From positions 68,360,302-68,424,301 of the forward strand of contig NC_080175.1 in assembly GCF_950295315.1 (NCBI RefSeq): 64,000 nucleotides of DNA. The letters are read 5' to 3'. How positions within the stretch are numbered: the stretch's first letter is position 1; every line of letters starts with the position of its first letter. This document shows positions 31,571 through 43,050 of this stretch, in pieces. The notes below the pieces were generated by a model that did not search any database, was not told where the DNA came from, and worked only from the letters and a program-made list of their open reading frames with translations. The translations under genes and the position numbers were made by a program. Source of the stretch: Erinaceus europaeus. Taxonomy: Eukaryota > Chordata > Mammalia > Eulipotyphla > Erinaceidae.

Positions 31571-32985
31571 AAAGAGAAAAAATTTGAACTTAAATAATTC
31601 CAAAGTCGGATGACCAGAAAATAACAAGTATCCATTTTAACTCATCAACTTTCCAATTATGATTTTTTACATCACCTTAGTCTCTTTTCCCTGTCCAGAA
31701 GTGATATCAGAATAAATCCAATGGATGAGACTCGATGTCCCCTAATTAGTATTGCAGATGTCTCCTCAGGCTCCTTGTGAGTTTTGATGCCATATCACTT
31801 TCCAAAAACATCTAATAAGCTGCAGACTAATTCTATTGTCCAGCCTTTATGACTACCTTCCACATTGGCTTTTGGTGACAATCAACAACAAATAGAAGGA
31901 AACAATTTTGCAGAGGTGTAGGAGATAATCTTAGAGCCATTATGTCCATCTCCTGTGGTTATACTAATTGCCAGAAGCTGGGGAAGTTTGCACTACAGAC
32001 CCATTTTGCAATTCCTGCCTGTGTGGGATGCCTAAAGATGTCTATTATTAATGTTGCTCTGAAAAGGTTTTACTTTATTAAGGAATTTCTTCAGGTGCCC
32101 AAATGTATAAAGTTGCTCTCTGAAATACAATACTGTCAAAAGATTGACAGTGAGTTGATATATAGCAGGCAGAGGCAATCCTCTGCATGTCTTGGGAGTT
32201 TGACAAGTCACAAATATCTTATGTGCAATCCTCATTATGACTTGCAACTTTTTCTAGGTTCAAGGAGTACATTGTTGACAACATTATTGTGGACATAAAT
32301 AATAAAAAGCACGTCCATGATGAAGCTCCCATCTGATATAAGCTAACAAAAATTTAATATAGTAAAATAATCTCTAATAACTCCCCCAAAGCAAAAACCC
32401 CATGACTTTTAACAGAAGAATGTTTTCCACCATTGTACAGTTACAAAAATTAAATTTCTCATAGTTTTAGAGCAATAAGAAAGAAAATGCAATGCTATTA
32501 ATCTTTTCCACATGACATAAGGATGTATTCTCTGTAAGACTATAGTCTGTCAGCTTTATTTTAATTTCACATAAAATGAAAATTCAGTCAACATTTAGTA
32601 TTCAGCCAGTTGAGACAATCAGTATACATTGCTCAACTAGCTAGTACATATTGAGACTATCTATAAGGCAAGCATATAAATTGAAATCACTCTCACTTTC
32701 CTCATTAACAAATCACCAATCAATAAAGGAGATGATTTTTTTTTCTAACCTAGTGCAAGAATAGCAAAATATTATCAGTCTTCTGAGCAGCAGTGATCCT
32801 GAAATGCAGGTTTACTGGTCTTTAATTTTTGAAAATGTAAGATTATTTATGAATGTATATGTAAAGGGGAGGAAGCCTGTTAGGAGAAGAGTTATAACAG
32901 GATTGTCATACTTAACAAGTATAAATATATGACAATTAATATTTGATTACATATACACAATGGGTAACTTTATATTAATAACTAT
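31571..32985. other. No recognised feature
   Basis: About 1.4 kb of AT-rich DNA. A plus-strand frame of 118 codons (31942-32298) has no recognised similarity. Confidence 0.5.
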
Positions 32986-33272
32986 GGCCTATCTTCAGAA
33001 ACTTGCCCTCACTATAAAGTAGCAATGATAGGAATGCCCCACTATCAGCAAGGAAGTTGGGCCATCCTACCCAGTCACTTGAGGAAAATGGGCCTTAAAT
33101 ACAGCCTAGAATGTTCCCAGCTGTGACCAGGAACTGCAAACTCAGCCTGACAGGGATCTGTGTTAATTAGGAATATATATATAGGCTCTGGACCAGTTCA
33201 GTGAGGTAAACGGTTAATTGTATTTATATACTTTGTCAAGTTTGGGAGTTACGCTCTACCCTAACCCAACTT

Positions 33273-33437
33273 TTTTTCTTTCCTTCATTTTTTAAAAGAT
33301 TTTATTTATTTATGAGAAAGATAGGAGGAGAGAGAAAGAACCAGCCATCACTCTGGCACATGTGCTGCTGGGGATTGAACTCGGGACCTCATGCTTGAGA
33401 GTCCAAAGCTTTATCACTGCACCAACTCCTGGACCAC
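33273..33437 (-). mobile_element. SINE-C inside the gamma L1
   Basis: AAAGATTTTATTTATTTATGAG at the tail side, TGGGGATTGAACTCGGGACC, and a head ending ACCAACTCCTGGACC. ACCCTAACCCAACTTT before and ACCCTAACACAACTTT after are the TSD. Confidence 0.92.
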
Positions 33438-33472
33438 CCTAACACAACTTTGACACCATCTCCCCAGACTAT

Positions 33473-33476
<4 letters not shown>

Positions 33477-33506
<30 letters not shown>
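33477..33506. repeat. (TA)n microsatellite
   Basis: About 14 AT units within the gamma L1. Confidence 0.9.
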
Positions 33507-33509
<3 letters not shown>

Positions 33510-33794
33510 ATAATTATAAGGAGATTGTAAGATAACAGAGGTACAATTCCACACAGTTCCCACCACCTCTTCAGAGCTCTGCCTCACTAAGGAAAGCTAG
33601 AAACAGGCTGGGGGTATGAATCCATCTGCCAATGTCCATGTCCAGAGAAGCAGTTATAGAAGCCAGAACTCCCATTTTCTGCACCCCAAAAATAATTTTG
33701 GTCCATAATCACATATGGGGAGAAATTTAAGGGGAAGATGGCCAGAGGGCTCTGAACTCCTATTCCATCAGGACTCGAAGAGAGAAGAGGGAAA

Positions 33795-33853
33795 GAAGGA
33801 AGGAAGGAAGGAAGGAAGGAAGGAAGGAAGGAAGGAAGGAAGGAAGGAAGGAA

Positions 33854-33911
<58 letters not shown>

Positions 33912-33925
33912 CAGACAGACAGACA
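33795..33925 (+). repeat. Compound (GGAA)n-(GAAA)n-(GACA)n microsatellite
   Basis: About 16 GGAA units change to about 13 GAAA units and then four GACA units, with sharp boundaries. It sits inside the L1 3' UTR. Frames rich in Lys/Glu/Arg (plus) or Phe/Leu/Ser/Pro (minus) across it are artefacts. Confidence 0.95.
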
Positions 33926-34212
33926 TTTGGAAGCAGTAATAGGTATAGGTGTGACTTAGAAAGAAAGAGAAGATAGTACCATGGAAAAAAATGGGCAAAT
34001 ATATACAAATACAGACAGGTAGTTGTAGAAATAATAGTTAACTCATTATCTGCAACCTTGGGAGAACTGCTGTAGCTTCCAATGGAGGACACAGAATTCT
34101 GGTGGTGGGAATGGTGCAGAATTATACCCTACATATCTTATAATTTTGTAAATCAATATTAAATCACTAACAAATTAAATTTTAAAAAATTACAAAATAT
34201 ATTTCATGCCAA

Positions 34213-34325
34213 AAACCTACTGCAGTTTCCAATGGAGGGAATTGGGATGCAAAGTTCTGGTGATAGGAAGGTTATGGAATCATACTCTTATCTCATAATT
34301 TTATAAATCAATAATAAAAATAATC
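34213..34325 (+). mobile_element. Second gamma L1 3' end
   Basis: CCTACTGCAGTTTCCAATGGAGG to CTCATAATTTTATAAATCAATAATAAAA repeats the last 110 bases of the preceding element (compare 34067-34165). It is a separate short insertion or a local duplication. Confidence 0.75.
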
Positions 34326-34445
34326 ATGGCCTACATATTACTTATTCTAGACTTTACCATGTTACACCATCCTGAATCATATCATGCTATACCCACTCTA
34401 AAATATAAACATTTATTATTATTATTATTGTTGAGTTATAGTATT

Positions 34446-35092
34446 TATTTATTTATAAAAAGGAAACACTGAAAAAACCATAGGATAAGAGGGGTACAAC
34501 TCCACACAATTCCCACCACCAGAACTCTGTATCCCATCCCCTCCCCTAGTAGCTTTCCTATTCTTTAACCCTCTGGGGAGTATGAACCCAGGGTTATTGT
34601 GGGATGCAGAAGGTGGAAGGTCTGGTTTCTGTAATTGTTTTCCTGCTGGACATAGGTGTTGACAGGTGGATCCATACTCCTAGCCTGGCCCTCTTTCCCC
34701 TAGTGGGGTGGGGCTCTGGGATATCAGAGCTCCAGGACACATTGGTGTGGCTGTCTGTCCAGGGAAATCTGGTTGGCATCATGCTAGCATCTGGAACAAG
34801 GTGGCTGAAAAGACAGTTAACATACAAAGCCAAACAAATTGTTGAACAATCATGAACCTAAAGGCTGAAATAGTGCAGATGAAGAGTTGGGGGGTACTGC
34901 ATTTTGAAGATAGCTAGTAGGCATATTTTAGTTATATTCCAAAGAGCCTGTGGCTATACTAGCTTTTTTTTTTCTTTTTTTTTCCCCTGATCCTGAAATG
35001 TGATATGTAGGTGGATCCAATTTATTGTCTGGGGAGATGATGTCATGGCTGGAAAAGCAACAGAAAGCTGGATCAGGGAACAGAGTAGCTCA
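34446..35092 (-). mobile_element. Beta L1 3' end, 5'-truncated, 12-bp TSD
   Basis: From the tail side TATTTATAAAAAGGAAACACTG to GAAAGCTGGATCAGGG. AGTTATAGTATT is found at 34434-34445 and 35093-35104 without mismatch. About 650 bases of UTR were inserted. Confidence 0.93.
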
Positions 35093-35104
35093 AGTTATAG
35101 TATT

Positions 35105-36526
35105 ATATGTGATTGTAATTTTCTTCCTCTAGCTTACTTGGTCAGTATATGGGACTATCTGTGACTTGAGTTTCTAGAGTAGGAGACTGAGATGTGACAA
35201 ATTATAAACCCTACATTTTGACAGTGGCCTTAGGAAAGAGATTTCCCCTGGTTGTTACTCCTCTTACCAGAATCCACTAAAGCACCCTTTAGAAGGGAGG
35301 GGGTCTAAAAAAGTGGAACAATTTCTCAATTCAGAAATAGTCGGAATGACATGCTCAGTAGTGTATTCTACTTAAAGGTGAAACCAAGGGTGAGTTTTCA
35401 TATCAAAACTCCAAAGTGGCAGGCTAAAACATTTTAGTGGAATTCATCTGTGATTAGACTGTTAATTCTAAAATCTCAAGCTATGGTCATAATGGGGATG
35501 GAAAAGGAAAGAGGGATGAGGGTGATGTAAGCAAGAGGCCAGCGAAGATGTATGGTGACACCACTATAGGAAAAAAAAAGTTGTTATGTGGAAATAGAAT
35601 ATTTTTTTGTTTTTTGGTTTAAATTATACTTGACAAGTAGTATAAGAACAAGTTTTAGGTAATTTATAATGATGCCAAGGCTGTGAATCTATGAGAATGC
35701 TGGAAAAATTCTGAATGGATTCCCTGATTTATGAATTTACAAAAAGGTCCTGCAGGGAGGCTCAAAAGTTCACATCTTAAAGTCGCGCTTTCTAGCTGAT
35801 GTGGGAGAGTTCTACATGACTATGCTTGACATACAAAATATTCGCTTGGTGCTGCATAGGTGAGGAGTCAAGAATTACTTGCTATACAAGCTCAGGACGA
35901 AATTCCTTCTCTGAAATGCACTGTGAAAACAGGCAATATCAATCAGCTTCCCTCCTCTCCAGTGTTCTACTGTAAAATTTTAGGAGCCAGAAAGCAATAT
36001 GAAGACTATTATCTCATAAAGATGTCTTCTACTTCCATTAGTCATTGATTAATAACCTTTTTTTCTATGAAATATCAAAATCTTACCTAAGAGAGAGGAT
36101 AGCAAATATAGCAGACCAGGCAAGCTATTTTAAATAGTCGTGTATTCTTATTAAAATTAAAAATGTCATATGACTTGATTGATTTTCCTCATAGCCACCC
36201 AGGCCAGAACTTCAAGGTCTACTCTGCTGCTTTTCCAAGTCCCTGATTATGCGTTCAGACTGAAGGGTGTGGGGAATTATTTGCCTCCAGCTGATGCTGA
36301 TGTAGATTAATATGGGGGATAGAGGAACCATTTGGGAGAAGAATGAGTCCTTTTCTGGTCTAAAAAGTAGCTCTGGGCAATGGTTGACCAAACAAATGCA
36401 GAATCATAAAGAGGAAATAAAGGTTTCCACTGAATCTTGAGAAAGGAGAATTTGAGATAAGTAAAAGTGTATTTTCTAAAAGTAAGTAGCAGGCTTTTTT
36501 ATGTTAGCAAGGTATATAGAGTGATT
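35105..36526. other. No recognised feature
   Basis: About 1.4 kb without recognised repeats. Short frames such as 35860-36048 are not assignable. Confidence 0.5.
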
Positions 36527-37480
36527 TAATAGTTATCAGCAAGATTGTGGGATAAGACGGGTACAATCCCACACAATTTCCACCACCAGAGTTCCGTATC
36601 CTACCCCCTCCATTGGAAGCTTCCCTATTCTTTATCCCTCTGGGAGTGTGGACCAAAGATCTTTATGGGGTCTACGGCCATACCACCCTGAACACGCCCG
36701 ATCTTGTCTGATCTCGGAAGCAAAGATCTTTATGGGGTGTATAAAGTAGGAGGTCTGGCTTCTGTAACTGCTTCTCTACTGGACATGGGTCGATCCAAGC
36801 CCCCAGCTGTTCCTATCTTTCCCTAATGGGTTAGAGCTCTGGAGAGGTGAGGTTGCAGGACACATTGGTGAGGTCGTCTGCTCAGGGAAGTCAAGTTAGT
36901 GTCAGAGTAGCACCTGAAACTTGGTGACTGAAAAGTTTTAATATATAAAGCAGGACAAATTGCTTAATAACCAGGAACCTAAAAGTAAGAATATAGAAGG
37001 TGAGATTTATGGTCTCCATGTTAGAAGAAGCTAGGAAGTCTATTTTAGGCATATTCAAGGGGCTCATGACTTTACTAATTTTTGACTGAGCCTGATTAGC
37101 TAACATGAGAGTGGGCTGAAAGTATTGTCTGAGAAGACAGTGTCAGAGTTTGAAACAGGACTAGAAAGCTGGATCTAGGCAAAGAGTAGCTCTCAAATAT
37201 GGGAAGAGTATATAAATACTGTTAACTGTAAACCCCATCAATCTGATCCAGGGCTCATGTCCATTGACACTTAGCACAGGAGTCTGTGTAAACTCTGTAT
37301 CCCTGTAGGTCTGAACTCACATTCCATAGTCATAGGTAGGAACATTCTAGGCTGCACTCATTTCAGGACAGGGTATACGTGCACATGTATCCATAACTTC
37401 AGGGAAAAAGTACACCTTCAAGTAAAAGTGTGCAGTATTCTGGAGTGACTCAATAAGCACAGCAAACAAGTAGAAAGACA
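36527..37480 (-). mobile_element. Diverged beta-related L1 3' UTR
   Basis: Antisense UTR (CACACAATTTCCACCACCAG, CTTCTCTACTGGACATGGG, AGCACCTGAAACTTGGTG), clearly related to but older than 34446-35092. Beyond about 37375 it changes to text resembling the other beta variant (CACATGTATCCATAAC). Split at 36671 by a 5S fragment. Confidence 0.75.
36654..36737 (+). pseudogene. 5S rRNA tailless retropseudogene with perfect 17-bp TSD
   Basis: 36670-36720 equals 5S rRNA nucleotides 1-51 with two substitutions (CTACGGCCATACCACCCTG ... GATCTCGGAAG). It stops abruptly and has no A tail. CAAAGATCTTTATGGGG occurs at 36654-36670 and again at 36721-36737. The perfect TSD makes this younger than the L1 UTR it entered. 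Confidence 0.95.
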
Positions 37481-37589
37481 AAAAAAAAAAAAAGACATCA
37501 TAAATTACTTAATCAAATAGTTTCCACTTAGACCTAGATACCCTTCTCACCTACTTCCTATTTAACTTCCCTCAATCACTCTAAGCCTA

Positions 37590-37935
37590 ATCCTGTCAGA
37601 TAAAGTATGGACTACAAAAGCTGAATAAAGGCAAGAGACCGGCATACTTTAATGATGGCCTTTTTGATCACTATCATGCCAACCCCATCATCTGAGGCCC
37701 TAGTCAGGGAATCCTGGGATTCCCACATAGATATGATGGGCCTAGATCTCCAACAGATCCCTCTTTCTACCATCGCTGGTCATCTCCATCAGGAACAACA
37801 TCATAAACCCTCTTGTAGGCCTTTACAAGACCTTGCCCTCAATGTTGAACAACAGTAGAAATTACCCTACTCTTCAAAGGGAGGCTGTTCAACATACTCT
37901 ACCACTCAAGGAAGATGGGTCCTGAAATGAGTAGG
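37590..37935 (+). mobile_element. Gamma L1 3' UTR fragment
   Basis: GACCGGCATACTTTAATGATGGCC, ATGATGGGCCTAGATCTCC and AACAGATCCCTCTTTCTACC match 54690-54900. Its reverse complement also resembles 12040-12330, linking gamma and beta UTRs upstream. The 3' end is missing or cut by the next SINE. Confidence 0.75.
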
Positions 37936-38115
37936 TATTTATTTATTTATTCATTTATTTATTTATTTATTTTTAACTATTTTGTTGAATGGAGACAGAG
38001 AGAAACCAAGTGGAACAGGAAGATACAGAAGTAGAGGGAGAGAGACACCCACAGTATTGGAGACTTAAACCCTGATCACTATGCATTGTGATATGTGCAC
38101 CATCACCAGGCCCCT
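37936..38115 (-). mobile_element. SINE-B with internal gap
   Basis: TTTATTTATTTATTTATTT tail side, GAGACAGAGAGAAACC body, CACCATCACCAGGCCCC head. The CTGCAGGTGGGG portion is missing. Confidence 0.75.
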
Positions 38116-39206
38116 GCCAGTTGTAGTTTTATGGAACTCGTGTCTTTGAGAACAGGACCAGACCAGTAACAATGAAATGACAATAATCAGAATGAGGTAA
38201 AGGATTGCAGGAAGTGGTAGAGTTAATGCAAATACAGCTCTAGTTTAAAACTGTCCACTATATACCAGATGAGAGGAGAATAATCAGTAACTTTAAAAAA
38301 AAGTTGGCTAGAAATTTAAGATCCATGTTAAATAACGGAGTGATGACTACAATCGTGTTTTGGTCAAATTCAAAGGGAAGACTGCTAGCCTTCGCTATTT
38401 GATTATGATATCATAATCATCATAAATAGGTAGCATCTATCATACTAGATTTTTTTTATTTTAAAATATTGGCACTATTAGGCAATTTGAATTTGACACT
38501 TGCATTCTACAAAATGTGCTTTCATCATTCATTAAGAAGTAAATGGTTTTTTGTTACTAGCCTGTAACCATAGTAGATTTCATAAGCAGACTATCTTAAG
38601 GCTGTGCCTGTCTTTTTGACTCATGACCGACTTTGAAAAGTCTTCTGTGGTTTTTCTTCACGAGTTTACCTCCCCCAGTGAGGTGCACGAACAAAACCTT
38701 GTACCATGTCAGCCCTGGCATTTACAGGGCCTGGGAAAAGAATTCTAATGAAGACCCATGTCTTGTATGTTTAAATATTTTGAAAAAGACAAGTCAAAGT
38801 AAACCATTCAATATGCTCCATCCTCTTACCTCGACAAATACATCCTCAAAACCACCCATAAAAATAGCTTCAAATGAGCATTTTCAGTGTCTTCACAGTT
38901 CTGGGCTTGAACCCAACTTCTGGGAGAAGGGAGCTCAGCCTCTTGCTCTCAGTCTATGGTTACTATGTTTTCCCTTCCTACATCTAGTCCCCTGCAGAAC
39001 TATGGGGGGGGGGGTTCTTTTTCATGTACAGGAACCAGGAAATGTTCACACACCATTTGCTTGCTCTCTCTCAAGTATACTATGTAAAGCAAAAATTTAT
39101 AAAAATGTTCGAAGAGTTGATTAATAATGTTAAATAAAAGTCAAAGTTTTTAGACTGCACCCTTGTACAACAATGATATAAAATCAGACATTCAGTCAGT
39201 CTGGGC
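38116..39206. other. No recognised feature
   Basis: Contains a 163-codon plus-strand frame (38633-39124) with no recognised similarity and a run of ten G at 39004. Possibly old unique DNA. Confidence 0.5.
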
Positions 39207-39400
39207 ATTTTTTGTTGTTTGTTTGTTTGTTTTTAAGAGAAAGAGAAATTGAGAAGAGCATGAGAGACAGAGAGGGAAAGAAACAGAGACACCTGCAGCA
39301 CTGCTCCCCCTTGTGAAGCTTCCTCTTCCTGCAGTTAGGAGATGGGGAATTGAACCCAGGTCCCTGTTCATGTTGAACATATCTACTTGGTGTCAGTCAA
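39207..39400 (-). mobile_element. SINE-B
   Basis: (TTTG)n tail side, GAGAAAGAGAAATTGAG, CACCTGCAGCACTGCTCC, GAATTGAACCCAGGTCC. The head is decayed. Confidence 0.85.
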
Positions 39401-39488
39401 TCTAGAATGATATCCATGGCAGCACTAAGTGTTGATTTTTAAGCTAGTAGTTCTGCATAGTCTGAGGATAATATTATAAATATCCAAG

Positions 39489-39590
39489 TGGAGGGGGATG
39501 GATGGTGGTGTAGCCAGTAGCGTGAACATGTTACCATGTGCAAGGATAGACCCAGGTTCAAGGCCCCAGTCCTCACCTGCTGGAGGGAAG

Positions 39591-39631
<41 letters not shown>

Positions 39632-39665
39632 CTTCTAGACCTAGTGGTCACCTTAACAGGGCCAG
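39489..39665 (+). mobile_element. SINE-B with (CT)n expansion
   Basis: GGATGGATGGTGGTGTAGCC head, box B-like GGTTCAAGGCC, CACCTGCTGGAGGGAAGC, then a (CT)n tract at 39593-39632. The tail is decayed. Confidence 0.8.
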
Positions 39666-40726
39666 AATAAGTGATTATATAGCTTCCCAATTCCTTCCCT
39701 TGGCTCACCATTTTCTCAATGAGTGCCTTCTCGCTTCCCATCAGCAAGGCTCACCATGACACACTGACAGTGAAGGCATCTCAGCCTTGCCTTTCACACA
39801 GACTGCTACTGCAATCTCTTTGGGGCCTCTCAAGTCATACCTCCTCTCACCTTCTTCTCAGAGCCTCTACAAGCTCCCTTCCCTTTCTGGGTGCTTCCTG
39901 TCACCCCTGAGGATCTTTTTAGGAAACTGGCAAGCAAGCTCTGTGTTTTGGTTGTTAACTCCTCTGCCTGTCTGCTTCCTGATTCTTCCCCAAAGCTTCC
40001 TTTGAGGTAATAATTTCCTCAACCATCCACAGATAAGAGCATCTCTCTCTAGCTCAGCCAAGATCCACTTGCAGAGGCCACCTGAAGTGGCCTCTTGCCT
40101 CTGGAAGAGGAGGAATTTCCTACACAGGCTGTGTGCTTTCATACCCCTCCTTGCAAATTTTTATCATTAAATAGTTCAATATTTTCATTATAGGCTGCTT
40201 TGCCCTTGAAACTAAAAACATGAAATCAGTAGTTTTGACTTAGGGGAATGTCAATAGGAGACTAAATAAGTCATATTAGTATATTCATGAATGTTGATGT
40301 ACTTCATGCCAAATAAAATAATCTGGGTGCTTTTGTTTTTTTTAAACTGGGACTATTAGTTGTGTTGTTGTTGTTACTTGTTCTCTAGATGGATTTAGAT
40401 TTAACACACAGAAATGCTTTTGTCTTCTACTTCTGAGTAGGGAGACTATCTCACAGTCTTTGTTTTCACAGAATATTTCACACCAAGGTAATATTAGCAT
40501 CTAGTTTCTCTTCATAACTGCACTCTTGGATCAGAGTTCTCAATAGTATGTTTGCTTTGTTATTATGAACTGAGGTCAAGTTGAATGTTTATGTATTGCC
40601 TTTCTGCTGACATTTGCAATACAGTCATTTACTAAATTAGTCAAAAAGTAAACATGTTTCTGTATGGGAGTATTTGAGGAAAAGACAGCAATAAGGAAGT
40701 GAGTAAGCACTAGAAAAATGTTTTAA
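39666..40726. other. No recognised feature
   Basis: 39670-40140 is more GC-rich and pyrimidine-rich than its surroundings but carries no repeat or exon signature that I can defend. Confidence 0.5.
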
Positions 40727-40862
40727 GCAAGGTGGGGTATCATAATGGTTATGTAAAAAGACTTTCATACCCAAAGTATCAAAGATCCCAGGTTCAATCC
40801 CTAGCACCACCTTATGCCAGAGTTCAGCAGTGTTCTGGTAATAAATAAATAAATAAATAAAT
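40727..40862 (+). mobile_element. SINE-D
   Basis: GGGGTATCATAATGGTTATG head, box B GGTTCAATCC, TTATGCCAGAGTTCAGCAGTG, (AAAT)n tail. Confidence 0.9.
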
Positions 40863-41018
40863 ATTCTAATACAAATGTATAAATAAATAGAAGCTGAGTT
40901 GAACAAGTAAGGAGGAGATCACTGTCAAAAAAGAAAGAGAAAAAAATTTACCTCTGTGACAACAGACTTGAAAAACACTTCCAAAATAAATATAATTTTT
41001 TAAAAGTCATGAATAATA

Positions 41019-41110
41019 TATATATATATATATGTTTTCAGGTTAAGACTGGAAAATGTGTTTTTTTATGTTGCATCTTTTGGTTAATATATATATATAT
41101 ATATATATAT
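41019..41110. repeat. Two (TA)n tracts
   Basis: TA tracts at 41019-41032 and 41087-41110, separated by about 55 bases of ordinary sequence. Confidence 0.85.
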
Positions 41111-41199
41111 GTTCCGGATTCAAAGATGATGCTCTCTCTGCATTATTTTGTGGGAAATGGCCTTTGAATAAAATTATATTGCTAGAAGAAAGGAACTCT

Positions 41200-41470
41200 G
41201 GGAGCCAGGCTGTAGCGCAGTGGGTTAAGCGCAGGTGGCGCCAAGCACAAGGGCCGGCATAAGGATCCCGGTCAGAGCCCCCAGCTCCCCACCTGCAGGG
41301 GTCACTTCGCAGGCAGTGAAGCAGGTCTGCTGGTGTCTATCTTTCTCTCCCACTATCTGTCTTTCCCTCCTCTCTCCATTTCTCTGTCCTATCCAACAAC
41401 AACTTCAATAAGAACAACTACAACAATAAAAAACAAGGGTGACAAAAGGAAAAATAAATATAAATTTTTA
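41200..41470 (+). mobile_element. SINE-A, short form
   Basis: GGGAGCCAGGCTGTAGCGCAG head close to the consensus, a box B with one deletion (GATCCCGGTCAGAGCC), a normal body and a CAACAA-rich tail. Confidence 0.94.
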
Positions 41471-41855
41471 AAACTCTTTTATAAATTGGTGTTATTTAAA
41501 ACAGGTAAACAGAAGTCAACTAAAAAAACTCCATTTCCCCTGTCACCTTAGCCACTAGTAAGTAAAGAATAGCACTTTGTGTTCATTTTGGAATCAGAGC
41601 CCACAGAACAGACCCATATACTCTATTCCCTTTCCCAACACTACTAATCTTTTCCCTTTCCCATTTAGTTTCATTTTAACTTATCTTCCCTTGCTCTTAT
41701 TTAGCTGTTTCTTTGTATAGTAAACCATTAGAAGAACTTCAGAAATAAATTAAACTATTAACTGGCTCAGAATTGCAGAATTATTATTGAGGCCCCAATA
41801 GATGAGATTTTGCAATTGCTAGACTGGTCCTATACTCTGTCCTCTAGACTGATTC

Positions 41856-42055
41856 TTCTTTCTCCTCTCCTCTCCTCTCCTCTCCTCTCCTCTCCTCTCC
41901 TCTCCTCTCCTCTCCTCTCCTCTCCTCTCCTCTCCTCTCCTCTCCTCTCCTCTCCTCTCCTCTCCTCTCCTCTCCCCTTCTCTCCTCTCCCCTCCCCTTT
42001 TCCCCTCTTCTCCCTTCCCCTCCCCTCTTCTCCTTTTATCTCTTCTCTTCTTCCC
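41856..42055. repeat. (TCTCC)n pentanucleotide satellite
   Basis: About 25 near-perfect CTCTC units (41862-41975), then degraded TCTCC/CCCTT up to 42055. The long Ser/Pro/Leu frame over it is an artefact. All pyrimidine on the plus strand. Confidence 0.95.
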
Positions 42056-42057
42056 TT

Positions 42058-42201
42058 TTTTAAAAAGTATTTTATATTTATTTATTTATTGGATAGACAG
42101 CCAGAAATAGAAATGGAAGAGGGTGATAGGGAAAGAGGCATCTGCAACACTGCTCCACCACTCAAAAAGCTTTCCCCTTGCAGGTGGGGACAGGAGCTTG
42201 A
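42058..42201 (-). mobile_element. SINE-B, head missing
   Basis: TTTATTTATTTATTGGATAGACAGCC, CCACCACTCAAAAAGC, TTGCAGGTGGGGACAGG. It stops at GAGCTTGAACCTGAAG, where a SINE-C begins. Confidence 0.85.
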
Positions 42202-42328
42202 ACCTGAAGAAAAGGAAGAAGAAGAGAGAAACCAGAGCCTCTTTTAGGTATATGTGATGCCTGGGATCAAACTTAGAACTTCATAATGAGGGTCCAACTT
42301 TTAATCCACTGCACCACCTCCTAGGCCA
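42202..42328 (-). mobile_element. SINE-C
   Basis: TGTGATGCCTGGGATCAAACTTAG and a head ending TGCACCACCTCCTAGGCC. Directly joined to the truncated SINE-B. Confidence 0.8.
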
Positions 42329-42837
42329 CTAGACACTGGGTAAGAACACTATCTAAAGGCTACATTCCCAAAGCACAAATGACAAATTATAAATCTTTGG
42401 AGCCAAATCCTGCCTTGGACATTGACATTTCTACACAATGCTTCAAAAAAGAAAAGCAATCTTGAGTCCAAGGGGAATTGCAAGCATACTGTTGCAAGCA
42501 CCAAAGAAATAATCACAAAGAACACGTGCATGTTTCCTGGCAGGCATATGCTAAGCTGTAGGAGGACAGATTTCTTTATGAAATACTATGGAAAAAATAG
42601 AACTAGGTCCAGTTAAGACATTTTAAGAGAATTTGAATAAGCAAAGCTTTATCTCCAGTTCCAAAGAGTATAAATAAAAGAGATATGAACTCTTCTGTTA
42701 AATCACAGATTAATACAAATAGTAGAAGGCTTTGTGAGAAGATTTCTTTTTTTCAATATCAATCCCACAGTCTCTGCAGTGGAAATGAAGGGGGTGGGGG
42801 TGGGAGGGGAACAATCTTCTTTTAAAAAGTTGTGATG
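42329..42837. other. No recognised feature
   Basis: No repeat or coding signature recognised. Confidence 0.5.
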
Positions 42838-43050
42838 GGCAGGTTGAAGACTCACACGGGTCCTCCATGCCAGTGCCAGAACAACTTCACTTTATTGTTT
42901 CAATACTGATTACGCACGCCTTCCATCACTAGTCGGAGCCAACTGCTCAGATTAACGTGTGTCCCTTTTATGTTGTTCAGTGATCTATTTTGAATCTCAC
43001 TCGGAGTTCTCTGTAAGATTTTGCTTGAGAAAAGGCTCCACTGCTAAGGC
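42838..43050 (-). other. Possible old LTR fragment
   Basis: Read on the minus strand, ACATAAAAGG (near 42970) could be a TATA box and AACAATAAAGTG (near 42898) a poly(A) signal. About 60 bases follow, ending CCCATCACA at 42838. The order resembles U3-R-U5 of an LTR ending in CA. I see no second boundary or TSD and no second copy in the window. Confidence 0.3.

Larger units (their letters stand above)
32990..34190 (+). mobile_element. Gamma-type L1 3' end
   Basis: CCTAGAATGTTCCCAGCTGTGACC at 33105, CTCTGCACCCCAAAAATAAT-like text near 33680 and the terminal CTTATAATTTTGTAAATCAATATTAAATC (to 34165) are shared with 54650-55765. It is interrupted by a SINE-C, a TA tract and a tetranucleotide microsatellite. 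Confidence 0.8.

Noticed and set aside
31942..32298. 118-codon plus frame.
   Set aside because: Cysteine-containing but without any motif or context; likely chance.
33715..34092. Lys/Glu/Gly-rich plus frame and Phe/Leu/Ser/Pro-rich minus frame.
   Set aside because: Both are translations of the tetranucleotide microsatellite.
38633..39124. 163-codon plus frame, the longest outside L1 on that strand in the region.
   Set aside because: No recognisable domain, no splice or poly(A) context, and composition compatible with chance.
41810..42247. 145-codon Ser/Pro/Leu frame.
   Set aside because: Translation of the TCTCC satellite running on into antisense SINE sequence.
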